In this document: positions 6,601-15,172 of the stretch, piece after piece
Layout of the letters: every line of letters starts with the position of its first letter
Position numbering within the stretch: position 1 is the stretch's first letter
Assembly: GCA_934154445.1 (NCBI GenBank)
Contig: CAKPGC010000020.1
Span: 1-15,428 of the forward strand
Source: an uncultured Clostridia bacterium
Lineage (GTDB): Bacteria; Bacillota; Clostridia; TANB77; CAG-508
Reading direction: 5' to 3'
Length of the DNA stretch: 15,428 nt
The notes under the pieces: generated by a model
Databases searched by the model: none
Told to the model about the DNA's origin: nothing
What the model saw: only the letters and a program-made list of their open reading frames with translations
Position numbers and translations under genes: made by a program

Positions 6601-7689
6601 TTACATATAAAATTCCTTATACCATTCTGCAAACTTTCTTAAACCTGTTCTCAAACTAGTATGTGGTTTTATTCCAAAATCTTTTTCAAGCTCCGATGTA
6701 TCTGCATATGTCACTGCAACATCCCCTGGTTGCATCGGCACTAATTTTTTATGCGATTCAAAATCATAATCATCCGGGAGCACACCTGCACGAATAAGTT
6801 CCTGTTGAAGAATATCTACAAATTCTAGTAAATTTTCCGGATTACTATTACCAATATTATAAACTTTATACGGTGGAATTGGAAGTCCATCATCCCCTTT
6901 CTTTTTTTCAGGGGCAACCTTCATTACATGTACTATTCCCTCTACAATGTCATCTATAAAGGTAAAATCACGTTTACAATTTCCATAATTGAAAATATTA
7001 ATCATTTCATTATTTTTTAACTTATTTGTAAACCCAAAGTATGCCATATCCGGTCTTCCGGCCGGTCCATATACTGTAAAAAAGCGAAGACCTGTTGACG
7101 GAATGTTATACAATTTCGAATATGCATGTGCCAATAATTCATTTGACTTTTTAGTTGCTGCATACAAAGATACAGGGTTGTCCACTTTATCATCTGTAGA
7201 ATATGGTATCTTTTTATTTGTTCCATAAACCGACGACGATGATGCGTAAACTAGATGCTCTACCCCTTTTTCATCATTATCATAAGAATGACGACATGCC
7301 TCCAAAATATTATAAAATCCTATCAAATTACTTTCTATATAAACATCTGGATTTGTAATTGAATATCGAACCCCCGCCTGTGCGGCCAAGTTTACAACAA
7401 CTGATGGTTTGTATTCATCAAATATCCGTTTAATAAGCTCTTTATCTGCAATTGAACCCTTTATAAATTTCCATGAGTTCTCCAAATGTTGTTCAACAGT
7501 TTTTTCAATCTGTTGCAAACGATATTCCTTTATAGAAACATCATAATAATCATTCATATTATCAATGCCTATAATATGCACATTTTTTGCATATTGAAAT
7601 ATTTTAATAATTAAATTAGCGCCAATAAATCCAGCAGCACCCGTTATTAATATTATTTTATTGTCTATTTGAACATTCTCTTTTCTCAT
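6601..7689 (-). CDS. UDP-glucuronate 4-epimerase (extended SDR family)
   Basis: A 362-residue NAD-dependent sugar-nucleotide epimerase. It has the Rossmann motif TGAAGFIG (16-23), NLAAQAGVRYS (100-110), the catalytic serine segment YASSSSVYG (148-156) and YAATK (176-180) carrying the YxxxK pair. The GVRYS segment, YAATKKSNELLAHAYS and the RFFTVYGPAGRPDMA stretch are features I associate with the CapI/GAE branch, which converts UDP-GlcA to UDP-GalA, rather than with GalE. Adjacency to ugd supports this, because the dehydrogenase makes its substrate. Gaps are 21 nt to the upstream gene and 16 nt to the ugd start. The ribosome site is weak (AAAGGG about 8 nt before the ATG). A decarboxylating or other SDR specificity is possible but less likely. 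Confidence 0.88.
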   Translation of the reverse strand: MRKENVQIDNKIILITGAAGFIGANLIIKIFQYAKNVHIIGIDNMNDYYDVSIKEYRLQQIEKTVEQHLENSWKFIKGSIADKELIKRIFDEYKPSVVVNLAAQAGVRYSITNPDVYIESNLIGFYNILEACRHSYDNDEKGVEHLVYASSSSVYGTNKKIPYSTDDKVDNPVSLYAATKKSNELLAHAYSKLYNIPSTGLRFFTVYGPAGRPDMAYFGFTNKLKNNEMINIFNYGNCKRDFTFIDDIVEGIVHVMKVAPEKKKGDDGLPIPPYKVYNIGNSNPENLLEFVDILQQELIRAGVLPDDYDFESHKKLVPMQPGDVAVTYADTSELEKDFGIKPHTSLRTGLRKFAEWYKEFYM

Positions 7690-7710
7690 GGTATACCCTT
7701 TCTTAATTTG

Positions 7711-8847
7711 TCAGAAACATCTCTTTTCTTCCATAGGAATCCAAGGTTCATACTCCTTATCTTCTAAAATATCTGCAATTCTTTTACATGCATTACCATC
7801 CCCATAGGGATTACATGCTCTTGCCATACGTTTGTACTCTTCTTCATTTTCTAAAAGTTGTTTAAAATTTTTATAGATGTTTTCTTCCTCTGTACCTACT
7901 AATCTAAGTGTACCCGCCTCAATTCCCTCCGGTCTCTCAGTGGTATCTCTCATTACAAGAACTGGTTTTCCATAAGATGGTACTTCCTCCTGAATTCCTC
8001 CCGAGTCCGTCAAGCAAACATGGCATCTTGCCTCAAAATTATGACAATCAAAAACATCTATTGGTTCAATAATATGTATTCTATCACATCCTCCCAATTC
8101 TTCTTCAGCAGCCTTTCTAACAGTTGGATTCATATGAATTGGATATATTGCTTTACATTCCGGATGTTCATCAAGCACCCGTCTAATTGCACGAAACATA
8201 TTATGCATTGGCTTTCCAAGATTCTCTCTCCTATGTGCCGTTATAAAAATCAAATTTGCATTTCCTACCCATTCAAGTTCCGGATGTGTATAATCTTCCT
8301 TTACAGTATGTTGCATTGCATCAATAACAGTATTACCTGTAATATAAATTTTACTTACATCCTTTCCTTCTCTAATCAAATTATCAGCAGCCATCCTAGT
8401 TGGAGCAAAATTATACTGTGAAATAATACCTACAGCCTGACGATTAAATTCCTCTGGATATGGAGAATAAATATTATATGTACGCAATCCCGCTTCCACA
8501 TGTCCAACCGGAATTTGAAGATAAAAACACGCTAATGCTGTAACAAATGTAGTTGAAGTATCCCCATGGACCAGAACAATATCCGGTTTTTCCTTTTCTA
8601 ATACAACCTTAATTTTTTCCAGAATTCCTGTTGTAATATCAAAAAGTGTCTGCCCTGATTTCATAATTGAAAGATCATAATCAGGTATTACATTAAATAT
8701 ATTAAGTACTTGATCAAGCATCTGTCTATGTTGCCCAGTAACACATACCACCGTTTCTATTGTTGTTCTTTTTTTTAATTCATTTACCAATGGACACATT
8801 TTAATCGCTTCTGGTCTGGTACCAAAAACAAGCATTATTTTTTTCAT
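7711..8847 (-). CDS. wecB: UDP-N-acetylglucosamine 2-epimerase (non-hydrolysing)
   Basis: A cytosolic enzyme that interconverts UDP-GlcNAc and UDP-ManNAc. In 378 residues it carries FGTRPEAIKM (8-17), GQHRQML (38-44, in the region of the allosteric UDP-GlcNAc site), VHGDTSTT (93-100), GHVEAGLRT (115-123), PYPEEFNRQ, TAHRRENLG (203-211), and LTDSGGIQEE (279-288), the full set expected of an active enzyme. Start: a longer frame begins at a TTG (8859) that overlaps the Shine-Dalgarno site; the ATG at 8847 has GGAGG at 5 nt and is chosen. No UDP-ManNAc dehydrogenase (WecC type) is in the window, so the product is probably used as ManNAc itself, unless the dehydrogenase lies elsewhere. In Gram-positive bacteria the gene is also called mnaA. 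Confidence 0.95.
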   Translation of the reverse strand: MKKIMLVFGTRPEAIKMCPLVNELKKRTTIETVVCVTGQHRQMLDQVLNIFNVIPDYDLSIMKSGQTLFDITTGILEKIKVVLEKEKPDIVLVHGDTSTTFVTALACFYLQIPVGHVEAGLRTYNIYSPYPEEFNRQAVGIISQYNFAPTRMAADNLIREGKDVSKIYITGNTVIDAMQHTVKEDYTHPELEWVGNANLIFITAHRRENLGKPMHNMFRAIRRVLDEHPECKAIYPIHMNPTVRKAAEEELGGCDRIHIIEPIDVFDCHNFEARCHVCLTDSGGIQEEVPSYGKPVLVMRDTTERPEGIEAGTLRLVGTEEENIYKNFKQLLENEEEYKRMARACNPYGDGNACKRIADILEDKEYEPWIPMEEKRCF

Positions 8848-8852
8848 TATTT

Positions 8853-8857
8853 CCTCC
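8853..8857 (-). promoter_or_regulatory. Ribosome binding site that fixes the UDP-GlcNAc 2-epimerase start
   Basis: GGAGG on the minus strand, 5 nt before the ATG at 8847. The upstream in-frame TTG (8859-8857) overlaps this site and so cannot be the start it serves. Confidence 0.85.
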
Positions 8858-8861
8858 AATA

Positions 8862-10331
8862 TTATTTTGTATTTTTTATTCGTTTTCCCACACTTTTTAT
8901 AATTGGCAATATAATATTTCTAGTTTGCGGAATTGTCAAAACAGTACACGCATAGCTAATGCAACACAATAATATCAACAATAATTGCCAGAAAAAACTA
9001 TTTTTAAACGATAATCCTATTATTGCTATAGGAACCATCGTAAGGGAACCTATCATCGCAGGCATCATATTTTTTAAGATTTTTATTGGTGACATTTTAA
9101 TATAAATCTTTCCTATAACTAAATTAATTACACCAAACAAAACGCGTGCAATACTTCTCGCAAATACTATATAAATAAATCCTTTATTCACTGTTACCAA
9201 TAATAAACCAACTAATTCAATCAATTGAAGAACTTGAGACAATACCGAAAGTTTTGGTTTTTCATTTGCTGTAAACGTTAAGCTAATATACTGTCCGGTT
9301 AATATTGTAAATGATTGTGCCAAAGAATACAAACCAACAAAAAGACTTGCCTCTGACCATTGAGAACCAAACAAAACATTAGTCACAAAATCCCTAAATA
9401 AAAATACACCCATACCTAGTGGAATAAGCAACAACCCAACTTTTTGCTGAAACGAGTAAAAAACCCTATCGAATTGTTTCTTATCACTTTTTACAGCGGA
9501 TAAAGCAGATAACAAAACAGAAGTTGTTGATGCTGCAACTATGTTCATTATACTGGTTACCATTGTAATCGAATTTTTATACAATCCTAAATAGTAACTA
9601 GTTAAATATTTACCAATAATAAATGTTCCAATATATGACGTCATCCAAAGTAACACGGATTCAACCAAAGTCCACATACTAAAAGAAAACATTTTCTTTA
9701 GTATACTAAATTTAAAAAATAAATATGGTTTCCATGAGGATTTTACAGTCAAAATAATTGCATTTACTAAGTTAGTAGCTATTGTTCCCCATATAATAGA
9801 CCAATACCCAAATCCCATAAACGCAAGCGGAATTGTAATAACTACCGGCATAAAGGCTCCAACTATCCTCGCCAAAAATAAAGTTTTAAAATCAAACTTT
9901 TTTTTATAAATTGCCATCTGAATACTTGAAAATGCTGTTAAAAACAAAGATATACTTGCAATAGCAATAACATATCCAAGTCCCGGATTACCCACTTGAG
10001 CAGCTATTGGATTTCTTAAAAGTACAATCACAAGCCATAGAACAAATGAAATACATAAATTTGTCCAAAATGCAACATTTGCATTTTCATAAAATTCCTT
10101 ATCATTGCGAAATTGCTTTTGAATTAGGTACTTTTGAAATCCAGCATCGGTAAAAATATCTGCAAAACTTGTTACCATATTAACTGTTGCAACCACACCA
10201 AATTCATCAGGAGTAAGTAATCTAGCTAATATCATACTTGTAAATGGTGTTATTAGTTTAGCAGCAATTTCTGTTATACCTGCCCATTTTACTGACGTTT
10301 CTATTTTCTTATTTAAATTATCTATTTCCAT
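8862..10331 (-). CDS. wzx: Wzx-type polysaccharide flippase (PST/MVF superfamily)
   Basis: A very hydrophobic protein of 489 residues with about 12-14 predicted membrane helices, the size and layout of lipid-linked oligosaccharide flippases. The N-terminal stretch (KWAGITEIAAKLITPFTSMI, then LARLLTPDEFGVVA with an acidic residue and glycine after helix 1, then FTDAGFQKYLIQ) is characteristic of the WzxC/TuaB-like branch. It should move undecaprenyl-linked repeat units to the outer face of the membrane for the Wzy polymerase. The start is uncertain: an ATG at 10331 is preceded by an in-frame TTG at 10334, and the nearby Shine-Dalgarno match (GGATGG) is weak, which may reduce translation of this membrane protein. 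Gaps are 60 nt to the upstream gene and 14 nt to the next start. Confidence 0.88.
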   Translation of the reverse strand: MEIDNLNKKIETSVKWAGITEIAAKLITPFTSMILARLLTPDEFGVVATVNMVTSFADIFTDAGFQKYLIQKQFRNDKEFYENANVAFWTNLCISFVLWLVIVLLRNPIAAQVGNPGLGYVIAIASISLFLTAFSSIQMAIYKKKFDFKTLFLARIVGAFMPVVITIPLAFMGFGYWSIIWGTIATNLVNAIILTVKSSWKPYLFFKFSILKKMFSFSMWTLVESVLLWMTSYIGTFIIGKYLTSYYLGLYKNSITMVTSIMNIVAASTTSVLLSALSAVKSDKKQFDRVFYSFQQKVGLLLIPLGMGVFLFRDFVTNVLFGSQWSEASLFVGLYSLAQSFTILTGQYISLTFTANEKPKLSVLSQVLQLIELVGLLLVTVNKGFIYIVFARSIARVLFGVINLVIGKIYIKMSPIKILKNMMPAMIGSLTMVPIAIIGLSFKNSFFWQLLLILLCCISYACTVLTIPQTRNIILPIIKSVGKRIKNTK

Positions 10332-10391
10332 CAAACCATCCGTCTTTTACATTATCTATTTAACATCTTATTATTTAAAAACACAACAAAA

Positions 10392-11579
10392 TTATTGAGG
10401 TCTACTCTTAGGAAAAAGAAATCGTTTTAATTTTACCGCAATTACCATAATATTGCTTTTACAAGATCTTTTAAAATTTGATTTGTAAACCAGCAACATA
10501 CGATTTGCCCTATTTAATCCACTTTTCAGAAATACCTGTTTGTATTTTGCAGTACCTTTTGGTGCCGAGATTGGATGATGAATTGCTGCATTAGCCAGAG
10601 CATTTCGCTTTGGAATTTCAACCATATCAACATCTTTCCTAACAATAGATAATAATTCACTGCCTTTACTATTATGAACCATTGCAGAAGAAACTCCATG
10701 TGGATTATATCCATCCATTCCCTGTTCTACATAATGATAATCTCCAATCATCAAGTCTCCCAGTAATGTATCATCTTTAAATGGACAAACATAACAAGAA
10801 GGACGTTTCAAGTATCGAAAGGCTGAACCAAAACTGCTTTTATGAAATTGTTCCATAAATATCTTTCCATTTTCAAATTCTACATAATTATAAAAAGGTT
10901 TCCACTTACCATTTTTTTTATATCTATTTGTAAAAAATTTTATAGTATCTCCATATTTTTTTTTCAATGCATCACAATATTGTTCCTGAACATATACTGA
11001 TGTAGGGCCATGACATACCAACTCAACTGTATACAAATTTTTATTATCATTAAAATAATCAACAACCGCTGCTACATCACATGGTAATCCAATAAAAAGG
11101 CATCTGTTTCCCTTCTTTAAATCTACAGAAACATTTTTATAAATAAATCTCTTATCTGCCTGAACATACTTAGAACCTTTTAATTTTACCAGTTCCGCTT
11201 CCTTATCAATCCTACAATATATAACCTCTTTATAATCCTCAGAATATGCTGCTCCATAAACGATACCACCGTTTCTTATAAAAGCTGATGATATAGCTGT
11301 TGCCAATCCACCTGACGAACATGATATTATATCCTTATTTTTCTTATAACTTGCCGCGTAAAATTCAATAAAATCTGTTTTTTTATTTCCATTATTTTTT
11401 ATTGGGCAAACTGCAAGGCATTTACCACAACCTAAACACTTGGCTTCATTTATAATAAACGGATATAAAAACCCAGTTTTATCCGGTTTCATCTGTATAA
11501 TATTATTGGGGCACGCACTTGCACACATGCTACAACCACAACATTCTTTATTCTCTTTATATAAATTTTCTGTTTTCAT
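10392..11579 (-). CDS. FrhB/FdhB-type iron-sulfur protein of polysaccharide loci
   Basis: A 395-residue soluble protein. Near the N-terminus are two 4Fe-4S motifs in ferredoxin spacing: CCGCSMCASACP (Cys 13, 16, 19 and 23) and CLGCGKCLAVCP (Cys 48, 51, 54 and 58). The rest matches the coenzyme F420 hydrogenase/dehydrogenase beta-subunit family (FrhB_FdhB N and C domains): CSSGGLATAIS, LFIGLPCDVAAV, ELVCHGPTS, a CYVCPF pair, and GDLMIGDYH. Members in methanogens are flavin proteins that use F420. In bacterial capsule loci the partner and reaction are not established, so the F420 name should not be read as substrate evidence. The start ATG shares one base with the stop of the pyruvyl transferase gene (TAATG), with AGAGGA 9 nt upstream. 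A TTG at 11588 is a less likely alternative. The tight coupling suggests joint action on the same sugar. Confidence 0.88.
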   Translation of the reverse strand: MKTENLYKENKECCGCSMCASACPNNIIQMKPDKTGFLYPFIINEAKCLGCGKCLAVCPIKNNGNKKTDFIEFYAASYKKNKDIISCSSGGLATAISSAFIRNGGIVYGAAYSEDYKEVIYCRIDKEAELVKLKGSKYVQADKRFIYKNVSVDLKKGNRCLFIGLPCDVAAVVDYFNDNKNLYTVELVCHGPTSVYVQEQYCDALKKKYGDTIKFFTNRYKKNGKWKPFYNYVEFENGKIFMEQFHKSSFGSAFRYLKRPSCYVCPFKDDTLLGDLMIGDYHYVEQGMDGYNPHGVSSAMVHNSKGSELLSIVRKDVDMVEIPKRNALANAAIHHPISAPKGTAKYKQVFLKSGLNRANRMLLVYKSNFKRSCKSNIMVIAVKLKRFLFPKSRPQ

Positions 11580-12736
11580 TATTTGCAATCCTCTAATGCA
11601 TTTACCAAATAATCCATTGATTTCTGACGTTCCATCATAATTTTTTTATTAACTAAATTATAATCTATTAATGAAGTATCAAAATCATTAACTGAATTTT
11701 CATTAAACACAAGCCTAGATTCTAATCCCCACATTTTTAAAATATTGTCTATTCGGCTATTCCTTGAATTTTTACTACCTATCTTCGTTCTATAGAATAC
11801 ATAAAATTGTTTATTATTAATAACAGAAAATGCCAATCCATGAAATGAATCTGTCATAACGTACTCTGCATCTCTAATCAAATTAATAAAATCCTCTGGT
11901 CCTTTTCCTGTAATAACCTCATCAGCATAGCTTATATCTATCGAAGATACACTTTCTGTGCTAAGAATAGACACTAATTTAATACCACATTTATCAGCAA
12001 AATCTCTGGCTAATTTTTTATGTTCCATCGTATTTCCAAGAAAATAGCATAAAATATACTTTTCTTTCATAATATGTTTAATCGGTACAAGTTCTTCCCA
12101 TTTTTGCTTTGATAATAAATAGGTAGGGTCAACTACAACCTCTACCGGAACATCACATATAGTTTGAATTATTTTTTTCCCTTGTTCTTCCCTTACACTA
12201 ATGTGATTCATCCTTTTCCAGAAATTTGCAGCACTACTCCAACAATAATATGGATACTTTGATACCCCTAAACTCGTTGCGTACGAAATTTTATTCATAT
12301 TATCAGGTGCAAACCGAAGAGTTGTAAAATTTCCAAATGCTGCATCAGGCGGCCATATTTGATCACTTCCAACTAAAACACCATTATAATTTTCTATCGT
12401 ATGTTTTTTTAATTCAGCAATACCATTACATTTCACTCTATTTAAAAGACATCTTTCAATAAATTCATTTGAAACCTTTTTTCTTTCATCAATATTAAGC
12501 TTATGTATTTCATCTAAGATGGGTTTATTTCTTTTACTTTTATTTTTTTTTATAATTTCCGATACAAAATATACAAAAAGCCAAGGTGTGAACCGAATAT
12601 TTTTATAACCTATCCGCGTATAATCTATAATCTCAGTATCATAACCTAAATTTTCTATTACTCTTTGTGTTGCATATGCTTGCAAAAGCATTCCATAATT
12701 TACTCCTTTATATGCAAGACATAATCCTATTTTCAT
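11579..12736 (-). CDS. Polysaccharide pyruvyl transferase family protein
   Basis: A 385-residue protein of the PS_pyruv_trans family (CsaB/WcaK/AmsJ group), which transfers pyruvate from phosphoenolpyruvate to a sugar to form an acidic ketal. Visible features are KGVNYGMLLQAYATQ (10-24, the family's glycine-containing N-terminal segment), LVGSDQIWPP (121-130), SVREEQG (180-186), VVDPTYLL (201-208), and MTDSFHGLAFSVI (294-306), the conserved DS-H-G segment near the C-terminus. Some family members act on other substrates, so the exact acceptor and even the ketal are inferred. The ATG at 12736 has an AGGA about 12 nt upstream and GTGGA nearer; the ribosome site is mediocre. The next gene starts on its stop codon. 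Codons are strongly A/T-ending, like the polymerase and glycosyltransferase genes upstream. Confidence 0.88.
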   Translation of the reverse strand: MKIGLCLAYKGVNYGMLLQAYATQRVIENLGYDTEIIDYTRIGYKNIRFTPWLFVYFVSEIIKKNKSKRNKPILDEIHKLNIDERKKVSNEFIERCLLNRVKCNGIAELKKHTIENYNGVLVGSDQIWPPDAAFGNFTTLRFAPDNMNKISYATSLGVSKYPYYCWSSAANFWKRMNHISVREEQGKKIIQTICDVPVEVVVDPTYLLSKQKWEELVPIKHIMKEKYILCYFLGNTMEHKKLARDFADKCGIKLVSILSTESVSSIDISYADEVITGKGPEDFINLIRDAEYVMTDSFHGLAFSVINNKQFYVFYRTKIGSKNSRNSRIDNILKMWGLESRLVFNENSVNDFDTSLIDYNLVNKKIMMERQKSMDYLVNALEDCK

Positions 12737-12767
12737 AAATCCACATTCCTTTCACTAAACACTATGT

Positions 12768-13985
12768 TTAATTCTTAATATATTGGGGTTTTCCTCTATT
12801 TTTACTTAATACTGCACATAGAAGTGATATGTATATATAAAAATAGAAATCATATATCATAACCACAGCAATTCCCGAAATTAGAATGCACCCCCAAAAA
12901 ATAAAACTCAACCAACTTAAACTCCTATCTTCCTTTATTATTGTTTTATTCCTTGAAACCATCATAAGATCATATCCAATTCCTAAAAAACCAAAAAAGA
13001 ATATTGTCGTTCCAAGTAATCCCGTACATGATATCAATTCATAATACATAGAATGAGAATATGCACCAACATTATATGCTATTCCACCTAAACCAATTCC
13101 TAATATAGGATGATTCTTAAACTGCTCAAGTGCAAAAGCCTGATATCTGGCTCTTGCTAAATCTCCTGTGTTATTCGCACCTAATAATCTTGCACCTAAT
13201 GCGGTTTTTTGTAACAAATAATCCTTCATTATCAGAAGCATTATAATCACTAGCACAGTCAATGTAATATACATTAAAAATCTCATTCTTGATCTATATT
13301 GTGTACGAAGGGGAATAAAATAAACAGATATAGCTGCAAATAAAAACATTCCCAAAACAAGAAATCCACGTCTTGATGCCGCAGATATCTGTGCAATAAC
13401 CACAATTCCCATCATAATACATAACAACAGTTCAAATATTAAATTATGTTTATTCCTACAAAGAATAAAAATACAATATGCCATAAGTAAGAAAAATGAT
13501 GACATAACATTAGTATTTAAAGATTGTAACCCAATTGCTCCAGATGATGAAACAACAACGCCCTTTATAAGAGAATTCACCGCTAACAAAGTTACAGTAA
13601 TACTAATATCAAATGTAATTATATTTAAATATTCCGGTTTTGATTTTAATAATAGATATATAGAATATGATGATAATAAATATTCTAACATCCTTATTTC
13701 TAAATCTAAACCATATTTTGCATTAGCCATAAAAATTGTTATGATAAATCCCAACACCCAAAAAATATAAAAATATAAATACCTGTCCTTTTTTATTTTC
13801 CCATGTTGTACAAAAATAATTTGTATACATCCAAATAATATTAAAATTGTACACAAAATTATCATTACACCATTAATAGGCTTTATCCCATATTGAAAAA
13901 AAAACGAATAAAATAATAATGTACACGCAACCAACAACCACAATTGATAGAAATATCTATTATTTTTTCTTTTTCCTTCTATCAT
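12768..13985 (-). CDS. wzy: Wzy-type O-antigen/capsule polymerase
   Basis: A 405-residue integral membrane protein with about 10-12 helices and one longer loop (about 255-310) before the last group of helices, the usual Wzy topology. Short conserved patches fit the Wzy/WaaL family: SAASRRGFLVLG (201-212), HPILGIGLGG (292-301) and YSHSMYYELISCTGLLG (309-325, the external His-containing segment). It should join flipped repeat units at the outer membrane face using undecaprenyl-PP-linked chains. WaaL-like ligase is the alternative, but Gram-positive context and the flippase and Wzz-like genes favour polymerase. The start is supported by AGGGG about 7 nt before the ATG; this site overlaps the stop codon of the glycosyltransferase upstream, giving a 9-nt gap. 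Confidence 0.85.
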   Translation of the reverse strand: MIEGKRKNNRYFYQLWLLVACTLLFYSFFFQYGIKPINGVMIILCTILILFGCIQIIFVQHGKIKKDRYLYFYIFWVLGFIITIFMANAKYGLDLEIRMLEYLLSSYSIYLLLKSKPEYLNIITFDISITVTLLAVNSLIKGVVVSSSGAIGLQSLNTNVMSSFFLLMAYCIFILCRNKHNLIFELLLCIMMGIVVIAQISAASRRGFLVLGMFLFAAISVYFIPLRTQYRSRMRFLMYITLTVLVIIMLLIMKDYLLQKTALGARLLGANNTGDLARARYQAFALEQFKNHPILGIGLGGIAYNVGAYSHSMYYELISCTGLLGTTIFFFGFLGIGYDLMMVSRNKTIIKEDRSLSWLSFIFWGCILISGIAVVMIYDFYFYIYISLLCAVLSKNRGKPQYIKN

Positions 13986-13994
13986 ATATATCCC

Positions 13995-15161
13995 CTATCC
14001 TTCAATGTTTTTACTGATAAAGTCTAATATTTTTCTTGCTCTCATGTCAATACTTAATTCTTTTGCTGTTTCTAATGCATTTATAGCCAATTCATCTCTT
14101 TTTTTCTCATCTTTAAGAATATTAATAGCCTGTCTTATTTCTTCGATTGACAATGGATTAATTCGAATTGAATTTTTCGAATTCAAAACATCATCATTAA
14201 ATGGTAAATCGGAAGATACAACCGGCAAGCCGCAAGCCATCGCCTCAACTATAGCATTACATGATCCCTCCGCCAGTGTAGGTAGCACAAACACATCAAC
14301 CGCATTTAATAACACAGGAATTTCATTATGTTCCATAGCTTTACAAAAAACAACCCTTTTACCAGAAGGTTTTACTTCTCCTCTTCCCGCATATGCTACA
14401 TATATTCCTTCAGATTGATTTACTGCTTCTAATAAACGCTTATCTCCCTTTCTTTCTATAAATCCACCTACAAATCCAACTATATACTTATCTTCAGGCA
14501 ATCCAAGCTTTTTCCTACATTCCATCCTATCCCTTTTATAAAACAATGTTAAATCTGTTGAATTTGGAGCTGTTAAGACAGGCACATTATTAACAAAACC
14601 TAAATCATGTAATTCATTTGTATTTTTTGTAGAAACAGATATAACACCTGCCAAACCTTCCACTTCTTTTGTTTTAGGAATTCCATAAGTATTGCCAACT
14701 TCTGTTTTAAAATCACACTCTCCATATGCAAAAAAAGATGGTAATTTCAAATATCTTCCAATTTTTATTGCCGCTAATCCTCCATATAAAACAAAATGAC
14801 CATATACAAAATCAAAAGAGGCGTTTAATTTTTTTGCAACCTTCATTGTTGCTTGTTCGAATAACCTTTCCGATATAATTTCTGTATTAAACGAACCAAT
14901 TTGTATTGATGAAGCTGATATATATCTTGGATAATATACTTTAACTTTACTTCCCCTTTCTGTTGTATGAATTTCACTTTTAGGTATTAATCGTATTTTT
15001 TTGCGATATTTTGTTATAGAAACCGGTGAAATAACCACACACTCTATTCCGCAATCAGCTATCGCAAAAATTAAATTTTGAAAAAAAACATTTCTATATT
15101 TATTTACTTCATTTGGATACATTCCAACAAATAAAGCTTTTTTTATTTCTTTTTTTGCCAT
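13995..15161 (-). CDS. Glycosyltransferase, GT4-like (GT-B fold)
   Basis: A 388-residue cytosolic or peripheral glycosyltransferase that should add one sugar to the lipid-linked repeat unit. The N-terminal acceptor domain starts with the strand KKALFVGMYP and contains YGHFVLYGGLAA. The C-terminal donor domain has GFVGGFIERKG (about 229-239), VAYAGRGE, VDVFVLPTLAEGSCNAIVEA with the EX7E pair at Glu298 and Glu306, and MACGLPVVSSD. These are typical of retaining GT4 enzymes; donor and acceptor cannot be read from sequence. Start: the longer frame begins with a TTG (15176) overlapping the previous stop. GAGAGG at 15174-15169 lies 7 nt before the ATG at 15161 and 4 nt before another ATG at 15164, so 15161 is preferred. 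It begins 11 nt after the preceding gene's stop. Confidence 0.88.
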   Translation of the reverse strand: MAKKEIKKALFVGMYPNEVNKYRNVFFQNLIFAIADCGIECVVISPVSITKYRKKIRLIPKSEIHTTERGSKVKVYYPRYISASSIQIGSFNTEIISERLFEQATMKVAKKLNASFDFVYGHFVLYGGLAAIKIGRYLKLPSFFAYGECDFKTEVGNTYGIPKTKEVEGLAGVISVSTKNTNELHDLGFVNNVPVLTAPNSTDLTLFYKRDRMECRKKLGLPEDKYIVGFVGGFIERKGDKRLLEAVNQSEGIYVAYAGRGEVKPSGKRVVFCKAMEHNEIPVLLNAVDVFVLPTLAEGSCNAIVEAMACGLPVVSSDLPFNDDVLNSKNSIRINPLSIEEIRQAINILKDEKKRDELAINALETAKELSIDMRARKILDFISKNIEG

Positions 15162-15172
15162 CATCCAGCCTC

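Noticed and set aside
6585..6632. Sixteen-residue N-terminal extension of UDP-glucose dehydrogenase
   Set aside because: It starts at a TTG inside the upstream gene; the ATG at 6584 has a ribosome site and begins at the conserved Rossmann strand.
8020..8421. Plus-strand 133-codon open frame
   Set aside because: It is antisense to the UDP-GlcNAc 2-epimerase gene, whose catalytic motifs are all intact; the plus-strand product resembles no protein I know.
14005..14418. Plus-strand 137-codon open frame
   Set aside because: Antisense to the EX7E-containing part of the GT4-like gene; Ser/Leu-rich shadow.
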